Counted from the first letter of the stretch, positions 9,227 through 18,576 are shown. The stretch is 41,083 nt of DNA from Paludibacteraceae bacterium (GCA_024689005.1 JAILDU010000061.1:1-41083); one strand, 5' to 3'. Translations and numbers: made by a program. Notes: a model not told the origin generated them from the sequence alone.

Positions 9227-10600
9227 TTATTGTAGATTAATTCTTTTTATCGGTGTACCAACAACTGAGAATAATTGACCATTAGCTCTATGAATCATCA
9301 GAGTGCCGTTTATCAGTTGCTTTTGGGTTTGTGTATTTTGATTTTGTAACTTATCTATATTCAGTCTGTCGCTTCCGTCTTGTTGAAAGCGGTAAGTATA
9401 GAATACATTGCCGACAGAGTCGCAAGCCGTAAGATCTATGTGCGAAGCATCAGCTGTAAAGTCTAGGATTGACCAACAAGAGACCTTACGATAGAACAAT
9501 GAGTATTGATAATCTATCAGTTGTGTCTGTTGCGCATAGTTGGCATCGCGTCCACAGCCGGGTCGAACATAATGTACGCCGTCTTTGTAGAGGTGTTCGA
9601 ATGAGTGATCATCGCCTGAAAGCGAGATGATATGTTTGCCTTGTGCAGCATATTTCTCCAGCAACGGTGCGAAACGTTTGGGATAGGCCGACCATTGACC
9701 ATGGTAGCCGCTGGTCCACATGCCGACGTGGTGGCAAACAATGATCCATGGTCTGTCGCACGCATTGAGCATTGAGTCTGCCCAATTATATTGTTTGCTG
9801 CCCGGCAGAAAATCAGGTGAGGAGGCATCTCCGTTGATATTCAGCATGATAAAGTCAGCGTTGCCATATGCGAAATGGAAGTACGCTTCGCCGCGCGGGT
9901 CTTTGATAGAGTCTTCCGAGATTCCATGTGAGAACTGATGGAAGTAATCGTAAAAGGATGACCAACGATATGTCTCGGGCACTCCGGTCTCGTGGTTTCC
10001 TACCGAAGACATGATTGGCACTTGTGATAGAAATTGCTCTCCCGGATTGAAGAAATACTTGTTCCATCTGCGGTCTGCTCCGTTGTCGCTGACAAAATCT
10101 CCGTTCATGATAGCTATGTCCGGTTGCAAGGCGCAAATAGTGTCCTGCATGTTTTGCCAGTTGCGCTTGGAGTTGCCATGTATATCAGAGATAGTAAAAA
10201 TGCGAAAGGCGGTACCTCGTTCGGGCGCCGTCTTTGTGCTACATGTATCTGTGTAGCGATGTATGCTGTCGCCGATGGTGTAATAGTAGTGTGTGAAAGG
10301 ATCTAACCCTGTCAATGTAACGATATGGACAAATCCTTCGTCAGCTACATTCCATCCGTCACTACTCCAAACCTCCATGTCCAGTTTGTTACGGCTTTTT
10401 CCATAGCGTACTACAGCTTCAGTCGGCGCTTTTTCATCTGACATTTGCCATAATATCTTCACTGAACTGGTCGTTGGGGCCATTGAGTAAGGTTTCTTGT
10501 AGGGCACGTACTCATCGTTCGATTGGGCACTCGCCATGTCGGCTGCTGCCAAGAATGGCAGCAGCAACGACAATAGGAGTATCCCTCTCAGACGATGCAT
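9227..10600 (-). CDS. Exported purple-acid-phosphatase-like metallophosphoesterase (457 aa)
   Basis: A smaller, more divergent member of the array. It has a signal peptide (1 to about 25, ending ASAQ), an N-terminal Fn3-like domain typical of purple acid phosphatases (about 38-122, with GLDPFTHYYYTIGD), and a catalytic domain (about 130-390). Motifs seen are D139-I-H141, G167-D168, GNHE 201-204, H290-H291 and SGDDH 328-332. The last is normally GHxH, so the first histidine is an aspartate here, which may alter the metal site. The C-terminal end (about 427-457, with NGTLMIHRANGQLFSVVG) is a variant of the short tail on its neighbours. It has neither beta-helix nor BIG2 domain. It starts 13 nt after the upstream lipoprotein gene and ends 14 nt before the next one, so it is very probably co-transcribed. 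Likely a secreted phosphatase; substrate unknown. Confidence 0.88.
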   Translation of the reverse strand: MHRLRGILLLSLLLPFLAAADMASAQSNDEYVPYKKPYSMAPTTSSVKILWQMSDEKAPTEAVVRYGKSRNKLDMEVWSSDGWNVADEGFVHIVTLTGLDPFTHYYYTIGDSIHRYTDTCSTKTAPERGTAFRIFTISDIHGNSKRNWQNMQDTICALQPDIAIMNGDFVSDNGADRRWNKYFFNPGEQFLSQVPIMSSVGNHETGVPETYRWSSFYDYFHQFSHGISEDSIKDPRGEAYFHFAYGNADFIMLNINGDASSPDFLPGSKQYNWADSMLNACDRPWIIVCHHVGMWTSGYHGQWSAYPKRFAPLLEKYAAQGKHIISLSGDDHSFEHLYKDGVHYVRPGCGRDANYAQQTQLIDYQYSLFYRKVSCWSILDFTADASHIDLTACDSVGNVFYTYRFQQDGSDRLNIDKLQNQNTQTQKQLINGTLMIHRANGQLFSVVGTPIKRINLQ

Positions 10601-10613
10601 GTGTTGGTCTTAT

Positions 10614-12392
10614 TTAGATGTGATATGCAGGCATTTCCAAAGAAGGAACTGTATGCGGCTTCGTGCGAACAATGCGCATGGTGTTAATCAAAGTCACATT
10701 GCCCTCGTCATCATCTGCAGTATATGAGTTAAACTCGAGACAGTCGTCCTTGACGGTAATCTTAGTGAAACAAGGAGCTTCCGGTTGTCCAAACATACCG
10801 GTGAAGAGGTCGAAGTAGTTCTTTACATTGTGATGTTTGTCATCTTGCAAAGTTTGAGGATCCTCTGTGTACTCATTCTCCATGCGTGTGCGGGAGTGAG
10901 GATAGTAGCGTTTGTGTCCACATGTAGCACCGATAAAATAGAAAGTGCCATCATCTGTGCAGTATGTTCCACCCTTATAGCCTGTCACGTTTTTGTTTGC
11001 ATCAATAGCAACAGTCTCGCGATCGGAGATTGCACTCAAAATCGGAGTGCAGCTGTCCGGATTAACCGGGCCGATAACTTCGTAAGTATGGTCGTGACCT
11101 TGTAATGCTACGTCAATTTCGCAGGCCTTCATTGTTGGCAACATACAATGGCGGAATACAGGAGGCTCTTTGTCCGTAGAGTGGTCCGATCCGGAGAAAA
11201 GGTTGAAGTGTGCCAGTGAAACACGGAATTTAGTGTTTGGATTGTTTCTTGTCTGCTGGCGGAACCAAGAACCCACATGGTCTGTCAAATAAACAGAAGT
11301 CCAGTCAACGTAATTATGACTCTCACGCCAGAAATCTTGCATTGAGAAGACAAGGAACAGCACGTCTCCATATACAAAACTATAGGTTATACCCTCGAAC
11401 TGAGGAGCGCTTGTGACATTCTTATTGAAGTCGTTGTCTGTATTGAAGTGGTATGTGTAGTTGATGTTAGGGCTGTCATCGTGGTTGCCGTCGGTCGGAA
11501 CCATAGGCATCGCTTTGATAACCGGCTCTAATGATTCTTCAAACCAACGTTCCCATTCCCATTCTGAGTTGTTAGCGTCACCATCTTCTACGAAGTCTCC
11601 AGGGAAGCAGCAGAAACGAGCGTCCGGACATGTTTTAACTGCTGCCAAGGCGCAACGGCGTGCTTCTTTGATAAATGTGGGATTCTCAATATGGCTATCG
11701 CTCATGACAAGGAATGAATATTCTCCTTGATTGGCCTCCTCAGTACGGAAATGGCCAATTGGACTCCAGTGACCTTTATAGCCGACACGCCAACTATATT
11801 CTGTTCCCGGGGTGAGGTTTTCAGCTAACGCTTTGTGGCTGATGTATTTGTAGCGTTCGCTTGCCTTTATGCCAGAAGCATTGACTATATATCGTGCTCT
11901 ACCACTATAACGCAAAGCTTTGGTTAATGTGGAAGTTGCTTGTATAGTAGTAGCGCCAGCCTCGAAGTCTTCTGCAGTAGCATCTTTTTTTGCCAGAATT
12001 TGCACCTCGCCATCAGTAATTCCTTCGTTGGTGAACCAGCAGAATCCCATTCTCGTCTTTGGATCTCCGTTGATAGTTGCAACCATACAATATGGTTCCT
12101 CTTTTGGTACCAATTCTTTAATCTTATCACGCATTGCTTGCAGGTTCTCTTCCGTTGGATTGTCAGCGCAAGTCTTCAAAGCAATCTTGAATGCAGTATG
12201 ACTGGGGACAGTGTAGTCCTTGACAGTGTAAGTGGTGTCTGCAATCTCCCATTCGGTCAACTGAACTGTAGTAGTGTCCACTTTGGTGGTGTCTTGAGGA
12301 TTTTCCGGTTCCTCAGTAATGCGCGGTTTGCAAGAAACCACCATCAACGTGCTGCCTATCAGCAACATGTACAATAGATTTTTTGTCTTCAT
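10614..12392 (-). CDS. Lipoprotein calcineurin-like phosphoesterase without beta-helix (592 aa)
   Basis: The same catalytic module as the large paralogues, fixed to a membrane instead of released. The N-terminus is a type II signal peptide with lipobox VVSC (Cys21), followed by an acidic, proline- and threonine-rich linker (EEPENPQDTTKVDTTTV), compatible with surface display in Bacteroidales. Beta-helix and BIG2 domains are absent. An Fn3-like domain follows (about 98-217), then the catalytic domain with D232-S-H234, G265-D266, GNHD 302-305, H395 and GHDH 432-435. There is no C-terminal sorting tail, as expected for a lipid-anchored protein. The start codon lies 1 nt after the stop of the upstream gene, suggesting translational coupling. 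Its neighbours suggest it shares or divides a substrate with the released enzymes. Confidence 0.9.
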   Translation of the reverse strand: MKTKNLLYMLLIGSTLMVVSCKPRITEEPENPQDTTKVDTTTVQLTEWEIADTTYTVKDYTVPSHTAFKIALKTCADNPTEENLQAMRDKIKELVPKEEPYCMVATINGDPKTRMGFCWFTNEGITDGEVQILAKKDATAEDFEAGATTIQATSTLTKALRYSGRARYIVNASGIKASERYKYISHKALAENLTPGTEYSWRVGYKGHWSPIGHFRTEEANQGEYSFLVMSDSHIENPTFIKEARRCALAAVKTCPDARFCCFPGDFVEDGDANNSEWEWERWFEESLEPVIKAMPMVPTDGNHDDSPNINYTYHFNTDNDFNKNVTSAPQFEGITYSFVYGDVLFLVFSMQDFWRESHNYVDWTSVYLTDHVGSWFRQQTRNNPNTKFRVSLAHFNLFSGSDHSTDKEPPVFRHCMLPTMKACEIDVALQGHDHTYEVIGPVNPDSCTPILSAISDRETVAIDANKNVTGYKGGTYCTDDGTFYFIGATCGHKRYYPHSRTRMENEYTEDPQTLQDDKHHNVKNYFDLFTGMFGQPEAPCFTKITVKDDCLEFNSYTADDDEGNVTLINTMRIVRTKPHTVPSLEMPAYHI

Positions 12393-12393
12393 G

Positions 12394-14919
12394 TTAGTGT
12401 GTTATTTTTAGGGTGTTAAATAATTCTGTTTTGCCGTTTTCGAGCACCTTGAAGGACTCCAACAGCAAGTGGTCCTTCTTTACTGTTACGCGAGTGTAAC
12501 TCGGTGCACCCGGTTGACCGAACATGCCGGTGAAGAGGTCAAAGTAGTTCTCCACTTTGTGGATATGCTTCGATGCGTCCATTTCCTCGCGCGTGAGTGG
12601 AGTATAACGCTTTGCACCGCAAGTTGCTCCGATGAAATAAAGCGTGCCGTTCTTCACATTGTACGTACCATTTTTGTATCCTGTGATATTACTTGGGAAT
12701 TCTGTTTTAACACTCTCACGTTGGCTGATAGCAGAGAGGATAGGTTTGCGTGTATCCGGATCTACCGGACCGATGACTTCATAAGTGTGGTCATGTCCTT
12801 GTAGAATCAAGTCCATCTTGCAATCTTTCATCACCGGTAGCAGGGTAGCACGTAATAGTGGTGTTTCTTTGTCACGTTGGTGGTCTGATCCGGAGAAGAG
12901 ATTTTTATGTACCAGACCCACGCGCCATTGTGCTTTAGGTGCTTTAGCCACCTGACGGCGGAACCATCCGCCTAAATCGCGCTCCAGATACTCTGATGTG
13001 AGCGTTTCGTAATCGTACTCTCCACGCCAAAAATCCTGCTCGGAGAATGCAATCAGTTGCATATCTCCGTATACGAAACTATAGTTGATTCCGGCAAATT
13101 GCGGACGTACTTTAGTCTCAAGATTGAACGTTGTGTCAGTGTTGAAATGGAAGGTGTAGTTTAATAGAGGCGAATCATCGTGGTTGCCGTCTGTTGGAAC
13201 GATTGGCATCTGCATGATAATAGGTTTCATTACCTCTTCAAACCAGCGCTCCCATTCCCATTCGGAGTTGTTGTCTGTGCCTGTATCAACAAAATCACCG
13301 GGGAAGACGCAGAACCGAGCGTTCTTCTCGTTCTTGGCAACCGCTTCAGCGCACAAGCGAGCAGCATCAATGTACTCCTGGTTTTGGATGTGACTATCGG
13401 TCATATAGATGAACGAAAACTCTTCCTGTTTGTCTCCTGCAGTGCGGAAATGTGCAGGTTCGCTCCAATGACCATCGTATCCGACACGATATGAATAATC
13501 TGTTCCGGGTTTGAGGTTAGTAGCCAGTGCTTTGTGACTAACATAACGGAATGCAGTGTTCTTATTCAGTTGCGCAGCTTTCAGGATTCCTGAGGTGGAT
13601 ATTGCGTAATGCAGTGCCGGAGTTGTTGCTGTGTCTGCCGATACTGTCAGCACATCATCACCGGCAAAATCTGATGCTATAGCATTTGCCTTTGCTATTA
13701 ATTGCACTTCGCCTCGGCCTATGCCCTCGTTGGTAAACCAGCAGAAAGCCATTTGTGTACGTGGGTCACCATTGATGTTAGCAACCATACAATATGGCTC
13801 CTCTTTCTGTACAAGTGTAGCTTTCTTATTTAGCAAAAAGGCAATAAAGGACGGGGTGGTGTAGTCGGCCGAACGATATGTTTTGTTCCCTATCTTTTTC
13901 TCGCAAGGGAAAGTGATGATGTCTGTAGGCCAATCGCTTCGTGGTGAAGCAGGTGGCATAGACGCTATACGATGCGTCGGAGTTCCTATTTCGTAGTCGG
14001 CAGCCAGCATGATAGCTTCTTCGGCCGGAGTGATAGGCACTCCATAGAAGGTAGAAGGATCGCGGAAATGCGGGCCATCTACTGCTTCGTTGTCGGCTGA
14101 CAACCAAGGTTGTTCAAAGAAATGTGTCTCAAAACCTTCGTCCGCACGATTGGTGCCGGACTCACTCTCGTCTGAGACGTAGTTGGACGGGTCAACAAAC
14201 CCGTATTCGTTCCGGTTGCCCCACATAGTGCAGGCATATACCGAACTCTCAGAATGGATACCGCCATAGCGGTCGCCATAACAGTTGGCTATGGTACAAT
14301 GATTGAGTGTGCCATCAAAGTTGGCTACGCCGCCTGCGTCCGGCCACTCATGGCCTGTAGCAGAGCAGTTATATATAAGGCAGTCTTCAAGTTGTGCTCC
14401 CAATGCGGATGCCTCCGGCAAATCGCCTTTGATGAGGACACCTCCGCACTGCAGGCCGCTGCAACCACGAACGATGCAATGACGCATAACGACTTTGCCG
14501 CGTAACCATGCTCCACCGCCTCGCTGGTCGTGACGAGCATTCTGCAGGACAAAATCCTCCAAGCGCGTCTTTTTTACGATGTCCGTATCGCAACTAACCA
14601 ATCGTGTGCCGAGGTCCTTGCCATCCAATATTGTTTTGGCTTTGTGGTCGCGGAAACGTGGAACGGGTTCATAGGCCGTACAGCCTCCTATTATAACCAC
14701 ACCATCTTTCAGTGTAATGCCCTCATAGTAAACGCCTTCCTCTACAAGCAGAGTATCTCCCGGCTTGCAGTTGTCTATTCCCAAACGAATGGTAGTCTGT
14801 GCGTTTTCCCACGAACGGCCGTCATTACCATCTGCTCCATCAGTGCGGATGTACCACGTAACAGCAGACGCATTGAGCGCTGCTGTTACGAGTAGTATAA
14901 AGCTTAAGATTCTTTTCAT
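12394..14919 (-). CDS. Exported beta-helix/calcineurin-like phosphoesterase lacking BIG2 and sorting tail (841 aa)
   Basis: First phosphoesterase of the array in transcription order. Signal peptide (1-19, ending NASA), beta-helix (about 21-315), then a short linker leads directly to the Fn3-like domain (about 374-494) and catalytic domain (about 500-835). The BIG2 domain and long helical linker of the two largest paralogues are missing. Motifs are complete: D508-S-H510, G541-D542, GNHD 578-581, H671 and GHDH 708-711. The protein ends at NTLKITH with no sorting-type tail, so periplasmic or Sec-only export is more likely. It starts 39 nt after the PfkB kinase gene, tying the array to the sugar-catabolic genes. 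Its Fn3-like domain has the ISTSGI variant, like the 1077-residue paralogue. Substrate unknown. Confidence 0.9.
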   Translation of the reverse strand: MKRILSFILLVTAALNASAVTWYIRTDGADGNDGRSWENAQTTIRLGIDNCKPGDTLLVEEGVYYEGITLKDGVVIIGGCTAYEPVPRFRDHKAKTILDGKDLGTRLVSCDTDIVKKTRLEDFVLQNARHDQRGGGAWLRGKVVMRHCIVRGCSGLQCGGVLIKGDLPEASALGAQLEDCLIYNCSATGHEWPDAGGVANFDGTLNHCTIANCYGDRYGGIHSESSVYACTMWGNRNEYGFVDPSNYVSDESESGTNRADEGFETHFFEQPWLSADNEAVDGPHFRDPSTFYGVPITPAEEAIMLAADYEIGTPTHRIASMPPASPRSDWPTDIITFPCEKKIGNKTYRSADYTTPSFIAFLLNKKATLVQKEEPYCMVANINGDPRTQMAFCWFTNEGIGRGEVQLIAKANAIASDFAGDDVLTVSADTATTPALHYAISTSGILKAAQLNKNTAFRYVSHKALATNLKPGTDYSYRVGYDGHWSEPAHFRTAGDKQEEFSFIYMTDSHIQNQEYIDAARLCAEAVAKNEKNARFCVFPGDFVDTGTDNNSEWEWERWFEEVMKPIIMQMPIVPTDGNHDDSPLLNYTFHFNTDTTFNLETKVRPQFAGINYSFVYGDMQLIAFSEQDFWRGEYDYETLTSEYLERDLGGWFRRQVAKAPKAQWRVGLVHKNLFSGSDHQRDKETPLLRATLLPVMKDCKMDLILQGHDHTYEVIGPVDPDTRKPILSAISQRESVKTEFPSNITGYKNGTYNVKNGTLYFIGATCGAKRYTPLTREEMDASKHIHKVENYFDLFTGMFGQPGAPSYTRVTVKKDHLLLESFKVLENGKTELFNTLKITH

Positions 14920-14958
14920 GGATTATATTGTTTTAAATATTGGTCATTGTGAATCTAA

Positions 14959-15903
14959 CTACGACCATCCGAATCTCTCGCGTCCGATTTTCTCTACATC
15001 TTCACGGCTGGTGAATGCAGTTGTGCCGCCGGCAGCGGTAGTATTAACTGCACCGGTCATATTGCCGTATTCCTGACACTTGTCAAGCGGGTCGCCGGCA
15101 GCCAGACGAGTAATAAAGCCTGAGTTGAACGAGTCTCCGGCGCCGATGCAATCTACTACGTGCTTGTTGAGCAGAGCATCTTGTTTTCTATCCGATTGAC
15201 CCTTGCGCATAAGAATTGATCCCTTGCTTCCGCATTTGATGACAGCTGCGTTAGCATATGGACGAATCTTCTCAATGGCTTCTTCCAGATTCTCGCTATG
15301 AGTCAAGAACTTCAACTCGGTTTCATTAGGCATGAATACTGTCAGCATAGGCAACACAGCCTTGTAGTCCAGATCCCATTTCTCTACCGGATCCCATTGT
15401 GTATCCAGAGAAGTGGTTACGCCATTCTCCTTGCAGAGTTCCAGTATTTTCATCAAGTCGCGTTTAACGCCACTCTGCATGTAGATAGAAGAAATGTGGA
15501 TATGCTTGGTCTGCTTGAACACTTCCGGATCAATGTCATCCAAAGACATGAAATCCATAGCTCCCTGATAGGTCAGGTTAGCGCGGTCCTCGTCATAACT
15601 CATGCAGATAGTTGCGCCTGTAGCATATTTGTCTTGACGAATCAGATGGCATGTATCAACACCTTTCTTCTTCAAGCTTGTTTCTACCAAGTCGCCGAAA
15701 CTATCGTTGCCTATCATGCCGCAGAAGGCTACTTTAGCGCCCAAGGCTGCAGCATTAGCAGCAAAAATAGCTGTCGAACTACCCAAGGTTAGGGTCATTT
15801 GTTTTGCAAACTTTTCTTTTCCGATTTCCGGTTGTCCCTCAATCTGGTTGAGAATCAAGTCTACATTCAACTCACCTAAAGCAATTATATCAAACTTTTT
15901 CAT
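14959..15903 (-). CDS. PfkB-family sugar kinase, possible tagatose-6-phosphate kinase (314 aa)
   Basis: Ribokinase/PfkB-fold kinase of normal length. The N-terminus shows the substrate-binding GELNVDLI segment, and the C-terminal signature GAGDSFNSGF (near residue 255) gives the anion hole and catalytic Asp. The family phosphorylates sugars or sugar phosphates with ATP in the cytoplasm. The nearby AgaS-type isomerase and GatZ/KbaZ-type protein make phosphorylation of tagatose 6-phosphate to the 1,6-bisphosphate the most economical role; that is inferred from context, and a fructokinase- or ribokinase-like activity cannot be excluded. It lies 47 nt after the esterase gene and 39 nt before the first phosphoesterase gene, so it joins the two halves of the presumed operon. 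Confidence 0.88.
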   Translation of the reverse strand: MKKFDIIALGELNVDLILNQIEGQPEIGKEKFAKQMTLTLGSSTAIFAANAAALGAKVAFCGMIGNDSFGDLVETSLKKKGVDTCHLIRQDKYATGATICMSYDEDRANLTYQGAMDFMSLDDIDPEVFKQTKHIHISSIYMQSGVKRDLMKILELCKENGVTTSLDTQWDPVEKWDLDYKAVLPMLTVFMPNETELKFLTHSENLEEAIEKIRPYANAAVIKCGSKGSILMRKGQSDRKQDALLNKHVVDCIGAGDSFNSGFITRLAAGDPLDKCQEYGNMTGAVNTTAAGGTTAFTSREDVEKIGRERFGWS

Positions 15904-15950
15904 TGTTGTGGTTAACGGGGTTAAATGAATACTAAAAAATACTATCTATA

Positions 15951-17342
15951 TTACAAGTTGTGCTCTTTGAAGAAAGCCATAGCGTTCCATCCCTTGGGAT
16001 AATCATGTCCCATCTCCGGTCCCCACATGTATTTCTTCTTAGAAGCAGGAGTCTGCAAGTTATTGAATGGCACTACATTCGTGCGCGGGGGGCAAACATC
16101 ATCCTGAAGTCCGCTACTGGCCATCACAGCGCATGAGATACGTGTCGCCAGGTTCTTCGTATCGAAATAGGAGAGGAATGTCAGCATGTCCTCTGTGCTC
16201 ATCGAGCCTTTGCATCTCTTGGATATTTCCGCTGCCAAACCGCCGATTTCCATAGCGTCTGCATAATCTCCCAGGAAAGCTACGTTAGCAGCAATGGCAG
16301 TGAACGGATAATCGCTCAAAGCTGCGCAAGCATAAGTGAGAGCGCCTCCTTGTGACGAGCCCTCTGCGTACAACTTTGTCATGTCGCTTGTCTCGCGTGT
16401 AGCCATGAAGCGAACTGCTTGTACAACATCCATGAATGCTCCGCGATAGTACCAACTATTTTTGTCGCCAAAATTGTATGCAAACCAATCTGAGTTATAG
16501 ATATTGATGCAGTCCTCTGTTATGCCCGGATTTTGTGTAGAAGCCGGACGATTGTTCAGATACTGTCCACGATGTGATAAATAGAACTCAGCGTAGTTGG
16601 ATGAACCACCGGAAGGGCACTCGCATTTGGCTTTGCTACCTGCTGTGTCATAACCATAGAAATGGAAAATGACAGGGTGCTTCTGACCATCCTGCGGTTC
16701 GCAGTAATAGCCGCGAATCTTAACCGGTTCTCCAGTCAAGCCGTCCGGTATGGAATACATCTCCACCAAGTATACCTTGCGCGTTGCGCTGCTGTGTGAA
16801 GGAATCTCAATCAGTGTGTCCTTCATATCCACAGCGGCCAATTGGTCTTTTGCTGCTTGCCAGAACTCGTTGAAGTCCGGTTGCATATCCGGCGCAGAAA
16901 CGATGTTGAACGGGTCAATAGCAAAATTGAAAGCGCGCGCATTCTTTCCATTGACGAAGCAGATAGCGCGGTAGATACCTGGCTCTAAGTTTTCTGCAGT
17001 GGTTACGATATGATCTACAGTGCCTTTAGCAGCGACCTCTACACTATCTGTAATTTCTGTAACTGCTTTCTTCTTATCTGTACTGATTTTTACCTTAACG
17101 CCCAATTTGACTGCTACTTTGTTCGGGTTCTCTATGTGTACAGTAATTTGAGGTTTCTTTTCCCAAACCCAATTGTCTGTAGCAGGGACGGACTGTTTGA
17201 TTAGACTCAAATCCGCTTTTTCTTCTACTTTCGTAGTGTCTGTTTTGGGTTGTTCAGGCTCTACAACTCTCACGCAACCGCATGCACCCAGTAGAGAGAG
17301 GGTGCATGCGATAGCTGCGAATAGATAGAATTTCGTTTTCAT
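15951..17342 (-). CDS. AXE1-type acetyl esterase lipoprotein (463 aa)
   Basis: Lipid-anchored alpha/beta-hydrolase of the acetyl xylan esterase/cephalosporin-C deacetylase family, which removes acetyl groups from sugars. The N-terminus is a type II signal peptide with lipobox LGAC (Cys21), then an acidic linker containing DTTKV, also seen in the lipoprotein phosphoesterase. An Ig-like N-terminal domain (about 55-143) precedes the hydrolase domain (about 150-463). The catalytic triad can be placed: nucleophile Ser330 in GSSQG, an Asp at 414 or 415 (LQDDVCPP) and His446 (MGHDYP). It starts 4 nt after the GatZ-type gene, so it is probably translated from the same message. Its presence among sugar-phosphate genes suggests that the target glycan is O-acetylated; it could instead act on another small ester. 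Confidence 0.87.
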   Translation of the reverse strand: MKTKFYLFAAIACTLSLLGACGCVRVVEPEQPKTDTTKVEEKADLSLIKQSVPATDNWVWEKKPQITVHIENPNKVAVKLGVKVKISTDKKKAVTEITDSVEVAAKGTVDHIVTTAENLEPGIYRAICFVNGKNARAFNFAIDPFNIVSAPDMQPDFNEFWQAAKDQLAAVDMKDTLIEIPSHSSATRKVYLVEMYSIPDGLTGEPVKIRGYYCEPQDGQKHPVIFHFYGYDTAGSKAKCECPSGGSSNYAEFYLSHRGQYLNNRPASTQNPGITEDCINIYNSDWFAYNFGDKNSWYYRGAFMDVVQAVRFMATRETSDMTKLYAEGSSQGGALTYACAALSDYPFTAIAANVAFLGDYADAMEIGGLAAEISKRCKGSMSTEDMLTFLSYFDTKNLATRISCAVMASSGLQDDVCPPRTNVVPFNNLQTPASKKKYMWGPEMGHDYPKGWNAMAFFKEHNL

Positions 17343-17346
17343 AATG

Positions 17347-18576
17347 TTACTTCAAGTAGTCGTTGAGGTTAACAATATTAAACGCGTTATAGTACTTATC
17401 CATGTTATGTTCGATACGCATCAGCACTACTTCTTCAGCGTGGATGCCGAGGCGCTCCAAGTTATCATACAGTTTCTGGCGAGCAACCAGTGCCTCCGGC
17501 TTCTGCCAGATATAGCGGCAACCGGTCTTAACGAGCCACAACTGACGCTCCGGAGTGCAGTCCTTCAGGTCTTTGCCCACTTCCTCACCATGCAACCATT
17601 TCTTCCAACGGTTGGAGTCATAAACGCACTGCCACAATACTTGGGTCATGTTACTCAACTGAGCAATCTTGCCCTCAGCGTGCAGTTTCTTCTCCTCTTC
17701 CTCGAGTTCTGCCAAAGCGTCGTACTCGTTCATAGTGAACTCAGGACCAACGTTAGCAGCTCCCATACCTGCCTTTGGATAATCCTCCGGGTTCTCTACA
17801 TCATCGCTGTAGTGACCCTTGATATAGCTACCATAAGGACGAACCTTAGCGGTCAGATTGCGTGCAACCTCCGGATCAAAGAAGGTGGTGTGCAGGTCGG
17901 TGCCCACTTTACCAACAATGAAGCATGGCCAGATATCGTCCAAACCAACCTCGTGCAGACCTTTCTTCAAGCCCTCGAGGAAAGTATCGAATGTCTTCTC
18001 ATCAGCCAGACCTCCGTGAACCTCCTCTGTACCAACTTCGTACGAGATAGGAGCGATATTGTGAGCCTTACGGAAATCCTCTGCGTGCTTGATCAACTCA
18101 ACGGTACGCTTAACAACAACGTGGATATCGATGATCTCGCCCTTCGGCAGGAAGATATCTACAGTCGGGTCAACGTGGATCAAGTCGTAGCCGGCAAGAA
18201 TAGCAGCCTCGTAGCTCTTCTTAACGCCATCCATTGCGCGCTCGGTGTCCCAACGCTCGATAGACTGTTTGTCCTTCAACCATGGACCTCCGTGGTCGAT
18301 TGCTACTACGTACGGACCTGTATAGTGTACAGCTGCTGCTTCCTGAGCAAGAATCTTGGTGAATTCAGCCTGAGTCATACCGGTGTATCCGCCATCGCAG
18401 TCAACTTGGTTCAGAGTGGTTGCGAAATAGATCGGCGAGTTGTTACGCTTAGCAGCGCGGAACGATGCCTTGATTACTGACAAGGAGTTCGGGCATGCTG
18501 CAAACAGTGTCATAGGAACTCCGGTTGCTTTCTTTCTTTCCTCCATTACGCGGAGGATATTTTCTGTTTTAGCCAT
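17347..18576 (-). CDS. GatZ/KbaZ-type tagatose-bisphosphate aldolase family protein (409 aa)
   Basis: The protein matches the GatZ/KbaZ family in length and in hallmark segments: FAACPNSLSVIKASFRAA near the start, VAIDHGGPW, DLIHVDPTVD, YEVGTEEVHGG, FIVGKVGTDLH, and a C-terminal YIWQKPEA. In E. coli these proteins support the catalytic GatY/KbaY subunit that splits tagatose 1,6-bisphosphate into dihydroxyacetone phosphate and glyceraldehyde 3-phosphate. No GatY/KbaY is encoded in this window, so the protein may pair with an aldolase elsewhere or be an enzyme in its own right; as I recall, relatives have been reported as ketohexose or ketohexose-phosphate 4-epimerases. It lies 34 nt after the AgaS-type gene and 4 nt before the esterase gene. 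A symbol is withheld because gatZ and kbaZ cannot be told apart here. Confidence 0.9.
   Translation of the reverse strand: MAKTENILRVMEERKKATGVPMTLFAACPNSLSVIKASFRAAKRNNSPIYFATTLNQVDCDGGYTGMTQAEFTKILAQEAAAVHYTGPYVVAIDHGGPWLKDKQSIERWDTERAMDGVKKSYEAAILAGYDLIHVDPTVDIFLPKGEIIDIHVVVKRTVELIKHAEDFRKAHNIAPISYEVGTEEVHGGLADEKTFDTFLEGLKKGLHEVGLDDIWPCFIVGKVGTDLHTTFFDPEVARNLTAKVRPYGSYIKGHYSDDVENPEDYPKAGMGAANVGPEFTMNEYDALAELEEEEKKLHAEGKIAQLSNMTQVLWQCVYDSNRWKKWLHGEEVGKDLKDCTPERQLWLVKTGCRYIWQKPEALVARQKLYDNLERLGIHAEEVVLMRIEHNMDKYYNAFNIVNLNDYLK

Noticed and set aside
17344..18480. Long plus-strand open frame (378 codons) opposite the GatZ-type gene
   Set aside because: It is the antisense shadow of a strongly conserved gene, and its translation is rich in Val, Leu and Cys without recognisable domains.
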